From contig CAKOYQ010000006.1 of NCBI GenBank assembly GCA_934130935.1, positions 13,007 to 77,006 of the forward strand: a stretch of DNA of 64,000 nucleotides, given 5' to 3'. Positions 1 through 6,379 of this stretch are shown piece by piece; within the stretch, counting starts at the first letter, position 1, and the number at the start of each line of letters is the position of its first letter. The translations under genes and the position numbers were made by a program. The notes below the pieces were generated by a model that did not search any database, was not told the DNA's origin, and was given only the letters and a program-made list of their open reading frames with translations. This stretch comes from an uncultured Clostridia bacterium. Lineage in GTDB: Bacteria; Bacillota; Clostridia; TANB77; CAG-508.

Positions 1-204
1 GAAAAAATTATAAGAATGCAAAGAGAAGATAGACTAAAACTTGAAAGGCAAAAAGAGCAAAAATATGGACAGAATGTGTTTGAAAATAAAAAAGTTAAAG
101 AAAAAACTATAAATGAATTTGAGGAAACAATATTACCTACAGAAGTAAAAAAATCTTTATTTGGAAAAATAATTGACTTTTTTAGAAATCTTTTTAAGTT
201 TTAA
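1..204 (+). CDS. C-terminal part of an unidentified protein, cut by window edge
   Basis: The reading frame is open from base 1 to a TAA at 202-204. There is an in-frame ATG at 16, but no clear ribosome site can be judged because the sequence begins there. The visible 67 residues are highly charged (Lys/Glu rich, probably helical) and end in a short amphipathic or hydrophobic segment, KIIDFFRNLFKF, which could lie on the membrane. I do not recognise the family. It may be the tail of a larger gene that starts outside the window or a 62-aa small protein. Confidence 0.45.
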   Translation, partial: EKIIRMQREDRLKLERQKEQKYGQNVFENKKVKEKTINEFEETILPTEVKKSLFGKIIDFFRNLFKF

Positions 205-266
205 TATGAAGTACCACCATACAAAGTTCGCTTTCAGCAAGAAATAGATAAATCTAAAATCAAAGA

Positions 267-287
267 GGGGTCCTACTTTAGGCCCCC
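267..287. terminator. Hairpin between convergent genes
   Basis: A GGGG/CCCC stem with an inner CCT/AGG stem lies between the two convergent reading frames. On the minus strand it is followed by a T-rich run, so it best fits the end of the phosphatase gene. Confidence 0.5.
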
Positions 288-288
288 T

Positions 289-816
289 TTAAAAAGTAAT
301 TTCAAAAATTTCAGCAGGTTTTATATCTCCACAATCACAAATAGATTGAAAAGCTATTTTATGAGCAACTACAATTACAGTATCATATTTTTCTTTGTAT
401 TTATCAATAACAGACATAACTCTGTTTTTTAATTGTTCTTTGGTTTCCCATTTCCTTTTTTCTTCATTTGGGTGTACGCCATTATTTTCGACATAATCTT
501 TATAGTATTTTTTCATTTCAGTACTATTTTTGTATTGAAATGTAAGGTCTGGTTGCCATTCCCTTATATCTGGTTCAACTACAATTTCAAGCCCTGTTTC
601 CCTAGATATTATGCATGCTGTTTGCAATGCTCTTGTGTATGGAGAAGATACGATAATCTGTGCATTTTTTAATCTAACGTTTTTTGATGTTTTTATAACG
701 TCTTTTATTTTACCTTGTTTCAATGGTGCTAAATCATGTCCGTGTCCTATAAATCCGTGAGCATCTCCATATGTATAATCTGGTTCACCGTGTCTAATTA
801 AATAAAATTTTGCCAT
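289..816 (-). CDS. Histidine phosphatase family protein (phosphoglycerate-mutase fold)
   Basis: This is a 175-aa member of the histidine phosphatase (branch 1) superfamily. It would transfer a phosphate through a catalytic His to water or a small metabolite. The N-terminus carries the RHG signature (LIRHGEP, residues 6-12), followed by SSPYTRALQTA, the second phosphate-pocket motif. The C-terminal VVAHKIAF supplies the second His. The first ATG (822) abuts the GGAGGG ribosome site, so the ATG at 816, six bases away, is the better start. The substrate cannot be read from sequence. The gene stands alone and faces the preceding gene. Confidence 0.85.
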   Translation of the reverse strand: MAKFYLIRHGEPDYTYGDAHGFIGHGHDLAPLKQGKIKDVIKTSKNVRLKNAQIIVSSPYTRALQTACIISRETGLEIVVEPDIREWQPDLTFQYKNSTEMKKYYKDYVENNGVHPNEEKRKWETKEQLKNRVMSVIDKYKEKYDTVIVVAHKIAFQSICDCGDIKPAEIFEITF

Positions 817-1037
817 ATTCATCCCTCCAATTAATATAATTAAAATTTAAGTGTTTTTTTGTATTTTATTATATTTGTCTGCTTTTTTCAATGTTTTTTT
901 ATGTTTTAGTGATATAGAACTTCAATTAGAGAAAGAACCTGTTTGGGGTATGTTGATAGAAATTAACATAATCATTCTAGCACATTTTTCTTTTATTATC
1001 GCTAATTTTGTGATATACTTTGAAAGCGAGGTGAAAT

Positions 1038-1523
1038 ATGAACGAACAAATACATTGTAATTTAGAAGAAACTGAAATTATATTACAAAATATAAATAAT
1101 GATGATAGTATTGAGTTTTCTCAATGGACTAAAGATAAAGCAAATTTAAGATATAACTCTGAAATGCCTAAATTTCCTATATATAATAATTTCATTTATT
1201 GGTGTAATTTAGGACTTAACATTGGTAGTGAACAAAATAAATTAAGACCTGCTTTAGTTGTAAAAACTTCTTCTGCCTCTCCAGTTTGTACAATATTACC
1301 ATTAACTTCAAAAAGATTAAATGATAATTATTGGTATCACATAGATTTAGAAGAAATTGATTCAACTGTATTAGTAGAACAATTAAGAGTTGTAAGTAAA
1401 ATAAGATTTGCTAATCCTTATAGAAAAAAAGGAACTTTAGTAACTATATCTCAAAATGACTGGAATAAAATCAATGAACAGTTAGAAAGTTTATATAGAT
1501 TACGTCCTTTACAAAATCAATAA
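1038..1523 (+). CDS. PemK/MazF-family toxin-like protein
   Basis: This 161-aa protein has the PemK/MazF fold signature in its second half: IYWCNLGLNIG, then RPALVV, CTILPLTSK and the late EQLRVVSKIRF segment. Family members are usually sequence-specific endoribonucleases of type II toxin-antitoxin systems. The first 50 residues are an acidic, probably helical extension. GAGGTG precedes the ATG. I see no antitoxin-like reading frame directly upstream. Instead, two related short RNAs, each with a terminator, follow within 250 bases. It could be a solitary toxin, a regulatory RNase, or a toxin controlled by RNA. The family assignment is fairly secure. The activity is inferred. Confidence 0.8.
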   Translation: MNEQIHCNLEETEIILQNINNDDSIEFSQWTKDKANLRYNSEMPKFPIYNNFIYWCNLGLNIGSEQNKLRPALVVKTSSASPVCTILPLTSKRLNDNYWYHIDLEEIDSTVLVEQLRVVSKIRFANPYRKKGTLVTISQNDWNKINEQLESLYRLRPLQNQ

Positions 1524-1540
1524 TTTTTATTGCTAAATAC

Positions 1541-1569
1541 TTGATTTATATGTAAAAATAGTTTATAAT
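1541..1569 (+). promoter_or_regulatory. Sigma-A-type promoter for short RNA 1
   Basis: TTGATT (1541-1546), a 17-bp spacer and TATAAT (1564-1569) lie immediately after the toxin stop codon and a few bases before the first short-RNA repeat. Confidence 0.6.
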
Positions 1570-1581
1570 TAAGTTAATAAA

Positions 1582-1650
1582 ACATTAGTGTCCATCCCTT
1601 ATGGGATGTAATCATTGTAATCCGATAGCCCAAAAGGCTATCGTTTTTTA
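1582..1650 (+). ncRNA. Short structured RNA, copy 1
   Basis: The segment starts with ACATTAGTGTCC, continues into a six-bp hairpin (CATCCC/GGGATG, loop TTAT), then a linker containing TCATT. It ends in an intrinsic terminator (CGATAGCC/GGCTATCG, 1623-1643, then a T run). With the promoter just upstream, the transcript would be about 70 nt. The same 5' block recurs in copy 2 with a different hairpin sequence but preserved pairing, which argues for a structured RNA. I cannot match it to a known family. Confidence 0.55.
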
Positions 1651-1685
1651 TACATAAAAATATTGTTTTTAAATATACTAATATT

Positions 1686-1761
1686 ACATTAGTGTCCATA
1701 GTTTTTATGCTATGAAAGTCATTAAGAAACGGAGAGAGTTTTTTTGTTCTCGCCGTTTTTA
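1686..1761 (+). ncRNA. Short structured RNA, copy 2
   Basis: This repeats ACATTAGTGTCCAT exactly, then has CATAG/CTATG in place of the first copy's hairpin, a linker containing TCATT, and a terminator hairpin (AACGG-A-GAGA/TCTC-G-CCGTT, 1728-1757) followed by T residues. A TATACT box (1674-1679) lies seven bases upstream of the repeat, but no good -35 is visible. The conserved 5' sequence with compensating stem changes suggests a duplicated small RNA gene. Confidence 0.5.
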
Positions 1762-1786
1762 TATGATTATATCTATAAAATTATTT

Positions 1787-2032
1787 TTATAATAACTTCA
1801 TTAAGATTTTACTATTTGCTTTTCTTATGATATCAACAATTATACTATATGCATCATATATTTGACCTTCAAAAAATATTTTCTGTCTTATATTTTCTTC
1901 TTGTTGCAGTTGATTAAAAACCTCATCAAATTTTTTATCATGTTCTAATAATTTATGTTCTACACTTGTTAATCTTTCAAATATTTGTCCATTACGCATT
2001 AGAAATTTTCGCATTTCTACAAATGCATTCAT
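1787..2032 (-). pseudogene. Remnant of an ORF6N-type phage or mobile-element protein
   Basis: The 81 residues match the middle and C-terminal part of ORF6N-domain proteins: FVEMRKFL, a coiled stretch, then FFEGQIYDAYSIIVDIIRKA. The family normally has an N-terminal DNA-binding ORF6N domain, absent here, and continues past the DAYS..VDII motif with a conserved C-terminal module, whereas this frame stops ten residues later. Both ends are therefore missing. It is probably debris of a mobile element next to the tRNA gene. Confidence 0.6.
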
Positions 2033-2060
2033 AATATTTATATATTTTTATCTTGTTAAT

Positions 2061-2190
2061 TTGGTACCGTTGGTGGGACCACTCGCACCCGCGTCACAAA
2101 AATAGTCCACAGGACTATTTTTACCTACGTTTCGGCTGGCCCCAGACCAGCACGAAACTTGGCACGTTCCTTTTCGAGTCCCACTTTTTA
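2061..2190. repeat. GC-rich hairpin element with a copy of the tRNA-Leu 3' end
   Basis: Bases 2061-2079 repeat the sequence of the tRNA 3' acceptor and T-arm region at 2232-2250 (core GGTACCGTTGGTGGGAC). Next to this copy is a perfect 11-bp inverted repeat around ACA (AAAAATAGTCC, 2098-2122), then a CTGG/CCAG hairpin and a second piece (CGAGTCCCAC) that resembles the tRNA T-arm. The composition is much more GC-rich than the flanks. It looks like an inserted palindromic element or a degraded tRNA-derived repeat. Confidence 0.5.
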
Positions 2191-2198
2191 AATTTTAC

Positions 2199-2222
2199 AA
2201 AAAAAATGTAACCGAAGTTACA
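2199..2222 (-). terminator. Terminator of tRNA-Leu
   Basis: Read on the minus strand this is TGTAAC, a TTCG tetraloop and GTTACA, followed by eight T residues. It lies ten bases after the tRNA 3' end. Confidence 0.8.
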
Positions 2223-2232
2223 TTTTTTGCTT

Positions 2233-2315
2233 TGGTACCGTTGGTGGGACTCGAACCCACATGGTTTCCCGCTGGATTTTGAGTCCAGTGCGTCTGCCAA
2301 TTCCGCCACAACGGC
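2233..2315 (-). tRNA. tRNA-Leu (anticodon CAA)
   Basis: The minus strand folds as a class II tRNA with a long variable arm. The acceptor is GCCGTTG pairing with CAACGGT, and the CCA end is encoded. The anticodon loop is CTCAAAA on a CTGGA/TCCAG stem, giving anticodon CAA, which reads UUG leucine codons. The T-arm is GTGGG TTCGAGT CCCAC. A tRNA-Leu terminator follows. Confidence 0.93.
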
Positions 2316-2337
2316 ATATACGCCACAACGGCATATA
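2304..2337. repeat. 17-bp tandem duplication at the tRNA 5' end
   Basis: CGCCACAACGGCATATA occurs twice head to tail (2304-2320 and 2321-2337). The first copy is the tRNA's first bases plus leader, so the tRNA 5' boundary is duplicated just upstream of the gene. Confidence 0.85.
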
Positions 2338-2427
2338 TATTATATGTAAAAATTTCAAAATGTTTTTACATATTAAACATATTATCATAAAAAGAAAATT
2401 TTGTCTAGTCCCAAAATGCATTTTCTA

Positions 2428-2456
2428 TTGACTATTTGGAAAAATTAATGTATTAT
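2428..2456 (+). promoter_or_regulatory. Promoter of the ClpE-like gene
   Basis: TTGACT (2428-2433), 17 bp, TATTAT (2451-2456), about 39 bases before the ATG. No CIRCE or CtsR heptad repeat is obvious here. Confidence 0.6.
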
Positions 2457-2494
2457 ATATAATATTAGATAAAAGAAAAGAGGAAAATTAATAT

Positions 2495-4939
2495 ATGTTA
2501 TGTTCAGATTGCAATAAAAACAATGCAGAAATATTTATAAATAAAATCGAAAATGGCGTATCATCTATGGAAGGATTGTGTAAAGAATGTGCGAAAAAAA
2601 GAGGAATAGATGTTCCTAATATACCAAACGAAAATAATCATAAAAAAGATAATCAAAAAAATAATAAAGAAACAGAGCAAGCAAAGAAAAACGATAATAA
2701 AAGCAATAATCAAGGAAATAACTATAACAATATACCACCAATAAATGGTATAGATATGTCAAACATGTCAAAACAATTAGAAACCTTATTTAAAGATTTA
2801 TCAGCAAATCTAAAGATGGAGAATATTGAAGGGATGGAAGACTTTGACCCAGAAGATTTTGATCCAGAAGACTTCGGAAGTGATGATGAAGGTGAAGGAA
2901 CTGGAGGTAATCCTTTAGGTATTCCAATCGGTTCAATTTTTGCAAGCATAGTTCCTAAAAAGCCATCAAAGAGCGAAGAAGAAGTAAATGGTAGACAAAA
3001 GGTAAAAGTGGAAAAAAAGAAGTCAAAAAAGAAGAAAAAGTATCTTGATGTGTATGGAACAAATCTTACAGTAAAAGCAAAAAACAATGAATTAGACATG
3101 GTAATTGGACGTGATAAAGAAATACAAAGAGTAATTCAAATTTTAAATAGACGTACAAAGAATAATCCTTGCTTAATAGGAGAGCCTGGAGTTGGTAAAA
3201 CTGCAATAGCTCAAGGATTGGCTATCAAAATTGCTAATAATAATGTGCCAGCAAAACTTTTAAATAAAGAAGTATACTTATTAGACATGACAGCTGTTAT
3301 AGCGGGAACACAATTTAGAGGACAATTTGAAGCTAGAATGAAAGGCATTATTGACGAATGTAGAGAATATGGAAATATTATACTTGTAATTGATGAAATC
3401 CACAATATAATAGGTGCTGGTGACGGAGAACATTCAATGAATGCAGCAAACATTTTAAAGCCATCATTATCTAATGGAGAGATACAATTAATAGGTACAA
3501 CAACATTAAAAGAATATAGAAAATATATAGAAAAAGATTCTGCATTAGAAAGAAGGTTCCAACAAGTAATAGTTGAAGAGCCTAATATTGATGAATCTAT
3601 TACTATTCTTGAAGGAATAAAAAAATATTATGAAGAATATCATAAAGTAAAAATTTCTAATGATGTAATAAAACAGACTGTTATAATGTCAGAAAAATAT
3701 ATTCATGATAGATTTTTACCTGATAAAGCTATTGATATACTTGATGAAGCGTGTTCAAGAATTAATTTAGAAAATAAAGAATTATTTAGACTTGAAATGT
3801 TAAAACAAGAATTGGCTGATGTTCAAGCACAAAAAGAGGATGCAGCACAAGCAGATTCTACAGAAGATTATCAAAAAGCAGCAGATTTAAAGACTCAAGA
3901 ATGTAGATTAATTGAAGAAATAGATCAATTAAATAGTACAATTCAATTAAAAAATCTTACAACACAAGATATAGCACAAGTAATTGAAAGCTGGACTAAA
4001 ATTCCAGTTAAAAAAATCACAGAAGCAGAAACACAAAAATTATTAAATTTAGAAACAAATCTTCATACAAGAGTAATTGGCCAAGACAAAGCGGTAAGTG
4101 CAGTTTCTCGAGCAATAAGGAGAAATCGTGCAGGATTACAAAGCACAAAGCGTCCACCATCATTCATATTTGTGGGACCAACAGGTGTTGGAAAAACAGA
4201 GCTTGCTAAAAGCTTAGCATATGAAATGTTTGGCTCAGAAGATTCAATAATTCGTATAGACATGTCTGAATACATGGAAAGCCATTCAACATCAAAGTTG
4301 ATAGGTGCACCTCCAGGATATGTTGGATATGATGATGCTGGCCAGCTTACAGAAAAAGTTAAAAGAAAACCATATTCAATAATACTTTTAGATGAAATAG
4401 AAAAAGCTCATCCAGATGTATTTAATATACTTCTTCAAGTACTTGATGATGGCAAACTTACAGATTCTCAAGGAAATACAGTAAGTTTTCAAAATACAAT
4501 AATAATTATGACTTCAAATGCTGGCTCAAATTTAAACAATAATTCAATAGGTTTTGCTAAACAAACAGTTGATACAGGAAAGATTGAAGAAAATTTAAAA
4601 CAAATATTTAGACCTGAATTTTTAAATAGAATTGACGAAATAATTGTATTTGATTCATTGACAAGACCTGAATTAATACAAATTGTTGACTTAATGCTTA
4701 AAGATACAAAAAAAGCTTTAGCTGAAAAAGATATAAATTTGACGTTTTCAGATGAAGCAAAGAATTATATACTAGATAAAGGTACAAATTTAAAGTTCGG
4801 TGCACGTCCTTTAAGAAGAGCTATCCAGAGATATGTAGAAGATGAGATTTCTGAAATGATTTTAAGAGACGAGGTACATGAGGGGCAAAATATTAATGTG
4901 ACTTTTGAAAATGATAATTTGAAGTTTGAGGTAAATTAG
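2495..4939 (+). CDS. clpE: ClpE-like ATP-dependent protease ATP-binding subunit
   Basis: This 814-aa Hsp100 unfoldase would feed proteins to ClpP. Residues 1-40 form a zinc-finger module (CSDCNKN ... CKECAKK), the hallmark of ClpE rather than ClpC, which has two Clp-N repeats. A low-complexity Asn/Lys and acidic linker runs to about residue 190. The first AAA module follows (Walker A GEPGVGKT, Walker B VIDEIHN), then a short coiled middle domain, then the second AAA module (GPTGVGKT, LLDEIEKAH) and the ClpB D2-small domain. GAGG precedes the ATG. The length slightly exceeds typical ClpE because of the linker. The ATPase assignment is secure and the ClpE subtype is likely. Confidence 0.88.
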   Translation: MLCSDCNKNNAEIFINKIENGVSSMEGLCKECAKKRGIDVPNIPNENNHKKDNQKNNKETEQAKKNDNKSNNQGNNYNNIPPINGIDMSNMSKQLETLFKDLSANLKMENIEGMEDFDPEDFDPEDFGSDDEGEGTGGNPLGIPIGSIFASIVPKKPSKSEEEVNGRQKVKVEKKKSKKKKKYLDVYGTNLTVKAKNNELDMVIGRDKEIQRVIQILNRRTKNNPCLIGEPGVGKTAIAQGLAIKIANNNVPAKLLNKEVYLLDMTAVIAGTQFRGQFEARMKGIIDECREYGNIILVIDEIHNIIGAGDGEHSMNAANILKPSLSNGEIQLIGTTTLKEYRKYIEKDSALERRFQQVIVEEPNIDESITILEGIKKYYEEYHKVKISNDVIKQTVIMSEKYIHDRFLPDKAIDILDEACSRINLENKELFRLEMLKQELADVQAQKEDAAQADSTEDYQKAADLKTQECRLIEEIDQLNSTIQLKNLTTQDIAQVIESWTKIPVKKITEAETQKLLNLETNLHTRVIGQDKAVSAVSRAIRRNRAGLQSTKRPPSFIFVGPTGVGKTELAKSLAYEMFGSEDSIIRIDMSEYMESHSTSKLIGAPPGYVGYDDAGQLTEKVKRKPYSIILLDEIEKAHPDVFNILLQVLDDGKLTDSQGNTVSFQNTIIIMTSNAGSNLNNNSIGFAKQTVDTGKIEENLKQIFRPEFLNRIDEIIVFDSLTRPELIQIVDLMLKDTKKALAEKDINLTFSDEAKNYILDKGTNLKFGARPLRRAIQRYVEDEISEMILRDEVHEGQNINVTFENDNLKFEVN

Positions 4940-4944
4940 GTTAA

Positions 4945-4975
4945 GGGCAATTTGGGGTCGGTTCCATTTTTGCCC
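4945..4975. repeat. 31-bp GGGGTCGGTTCC repeat unit (single)
   Basis: One unit with GGGCAA at one end, TTGCCC at the other and the GGGGTCGGTTCC core between, starting five bases after the clpE stop codon. The same unit recurs many times in the window. Confidence 0.9.
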
Positions 4976-5064
4976 TTGCAGTAATAGGGGCGATTGTACT
5001 TTTGTGATAAAAATTATTAGGAGCCCTTTTTTGCTATGTAAGTTTTTGAAAGGAAAATAATTAA

Positions 5065-5604
5065 ATGAAAAAAGAAAATATACCCAATATTCTAACAATT
5101 ATACGTTTTATTTTAATACCAGTTATTTTTATATTTGTAGTAAATAAAAATTTTTTGATTGCATTAATAATATTTACAATTTCTGCAATAACAGATATAT
5201 TAGATGGATTTATTGCACGTAAATTTAATTATATAACTGATATTGGAAAATTGATTGATCCGCTTGCTGACAAATTAACTCAAATGTCGTTACTATTATC
5301 ACTTGCAATTTTAAAGATTTTACCATGGTGGATTTTTGTGATTGTTTTTATAAAAGAATGTGTTATGATAATATCTGCATCATTTCTTTATAAGAAAAAT
5401 GATGTTGTTGTCTACAGCAAATGGTATGGAAAATTTGCAACAGTATTGTTTTATTTAGCTATAGTGAGTTCACTACTTATTAATCAATTCCATTTTTCAA
5501 TTTCTTTTAGAATTGATTTGTATTTATATTACTTAGCAATACTTGCTACTATATTTTCTTTAATAATGTATTCAATACAATTTAAGTTTAAGAGGGAGAA
5601 ATAA
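5065..5604 (+). CDS. pgsA: CDP-diacylglycerol-glycerol-3-phosphate 3-phosphatidyltransferase
   Basis: This 179-aa integral membrane enzyme makes phosphatidylglycerol phosphate, the first committed step to phosphatidylglycerol and cardiolipin. It carries the full CDP-alcohol phosphotransferase signature, DILDGFIAR followed by G, D and D at the expected spacing (..DIGKLIDPLADK). About five hydrophobic segments are visible, and the length is typical of PgsA. GAAAGGA lies upstream of the ATG. The gene sits alone between the clpE repeat unit and hsp20. Other CDP-alcohol transferases share the motif, but size and start (NIPNILTIIR) favour PgsA. Confidence 0.9.
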   Translation: MKKENIPNILTIIRFILIPVIFIFVVNKNFLIALIIFTISAITDILDGFIARKFNYITDIGKLIDPLADKLTQMSLLLSLAILKILPWWIFVIVFIKECVMIISASFLYKKNDVVVYSKWYGKFATVLFYLAIVSSLLINQFHFSISFRIDLYLYYLAILATIFSLIMYSIQFKFKREK

Positions 5605-5652
5605 ATCTTGTGGCAGTAGTGAGTTTAAAAGAATGTGAAAGTTTTGTGAATT

Positions 5653-5679
5653 TTAGCAATCAACTATTGACACTGCTAA
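5653..5679. promoter_or_regulatory. CIRCE-like operator (HrcA site) before hsp20
   Basis: TTAGCAATC, nine bases, CACTGCTAA. The consensus is TTAGCACTC-N9-GAGTGCTAA, so there are three mismatches, all next to the spacer. It overlaps the -35 box of the hsp20 promoter, which is where a repressor would act. Confidence 0.6.
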
Positions 5680-5695
5680 AAATAAAATATATAAT
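5667..5695 (+). promoter_or_regulatory. Consensus sigma-A promoter for hsp20
   Basis: TTGACA (5667-5672), 17-bp spacer, TATAAT (5690-5695). It gives a leader of about 85 nt before the Hsp20 ATG. Confidence 0.85.
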
Positions 5696-5762
5696 AAGCA
5701 TGTAAATAGAAATTAACCAAAAGGTTAATAATATATATGTGCAACCGAAAGGTGTCAACACA

Positions 5763-5787
5763 TAAAATTATAAGGAGGTAATGTGTT
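5763..5787 (+). promoter_or_regulatory. Hairpin presenting the hsp20 ribosome site
   Basis: ATTA and TAAT flank TAAGGAGG, and outside them AACAC (from about 5757) can pair with GTGTT just before the ATG. The Shine-Dalgarno sequence would lie in the loop of a weak AT-rich hairpin. This could be a simple RNA thermometer, but no folding energy was computed. Confidence 0.3.
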
Positions 5788-6207
5788 ATGATGATGATAC
5801 CAAGAAGAAATGGAAATGGATTAGATGTTTTTGATGAGGTTTTCATGGATCCATTTTTCAGTGAAAAAGAAAACAAAATAATGAAAACTGATATAAAAGA
5901 AAAAGACGGAAATTATGTATTAGAAGTAGATGTACCAGGGTATAACAAAGAAAATATTCAAATAGAATTGCATGAAGGATATATTACAGTAACAGCAACA
6001 CATAATGAAGAGAAAGAAGACAAAAATTCAAAATATCTAAAAAGAGAAAGATTTACAGGAATGTGTTCAAGAAATTATTATGTAGGAGAAAATGTAAAAG
6101 AAGAAGATGTTAAAGCTAATTTCAAAAATGGAATTTTGACTATTACATTTCCAAAGGAACCAGAAAAAAAGGTAGAACAAAAAAAATACATTCAAATAGG
6201 AGAATAA
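5788..6207 (+). CDS. Hsp20/alpha-crystallin family small heat-shock protein
   Basis: This 139-aa small heat-shock protein would bind unfolding proteins without ATP in the cytoplasm. The N-terminal arm is short (RRNGNGLDVFDEVFMDPFF). The alpha-crystallin domain spans about residues 32-130, with VLEVDVPGY, IQIELHEGYITV and the conserved end A-x-x-x-N-G-I-L-T-I (residues 110-119). The start is the first of three consecutive ATGs, nine bases after AAGGAGG. A consensus promoter with a CIRCE-like operator lies upstream and a strong terminator follows, so it is a single-gene heat-shock unit, probably under HrcA control. Confidence 0.92.
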   Translation: MMMIPRRNGNGLDVFDEVFMDPFFSEKENKIMKTDIKEKDGNYVLEVDVPGYNKENIQIELHEGYITVTATHNEEKEDKNSKYLKRERFTGMCSRNYYVGENVKEEDVKANFKNGILTITFPKEPEKKVEQKKYIQIGE

Positions 6208-6213
6208 AAGTAG

Positions 6214-6247
6214 ACCACCAATGTGAAAAACATGAGGTGGTTTTTTT
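6214..6247 (+). terminator. Terminator of hsp20
   Basis: ACCACC-ATGT / ACAT-GGTGGT stem with a GAAA-type loop, followed by seven T residues. Confidence 0.9.
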
Positions 6248-6291
6248 ATATAATAAATTGTATAAAAAAAGAAAATGTGATATAACAAAAA

Positions 6292-6355
6292 GGGCAAAAA
6301 CGGAACCGACCCCGAATTGCCCTAGGGCAAAAATGGAACCGACCCCAAATGTCCC
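6292..6355. repeat. Tandem pair of 31-bp repeat units
   Basis: Two units in the same orientation (6292-6322 and 6325-6355), separated by TA, end about 25 bases before the addA start. They are inverted relative to the unit after clpE. Confidence 0.9.
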
Positions 6356-6379
6356 AAACTACAATAAAAGGAGGACGAT

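Noticed and set aside
1038..1761. Type III toxin-antitoxin system (ToxIN-like)
   Set aside because: The RNA repeats lie after the toxin, and each has its own terminator; type III loci have the repeats before the toxin.
2061..2250. attL/attR pair of an integrated element at the tRNA-Leu gene
   Set aside because: The repeats are only about 170 bp apart with no integrase between, so at most this is a scar.
2121..2421. Two minus-strand frames overlapping tRNA-Leu
   Set aside because: They run through the tRNA gene and the hairpin insert and cannot be real proteins.
2722..3099. 125-aa open frame opposite clpE and similar long frames on the minus strand
   Set aside because: These are shadow frames of coding DNA, without ribosome sites, and of biased Ser/Phe/Leu composition.
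4978..5036. Terminator after the clpE repeat (AGGGGC...GAGCCCTTTTTT)
   Set aside because: The stem has mismatches and a long loop, so it is too weak to call.
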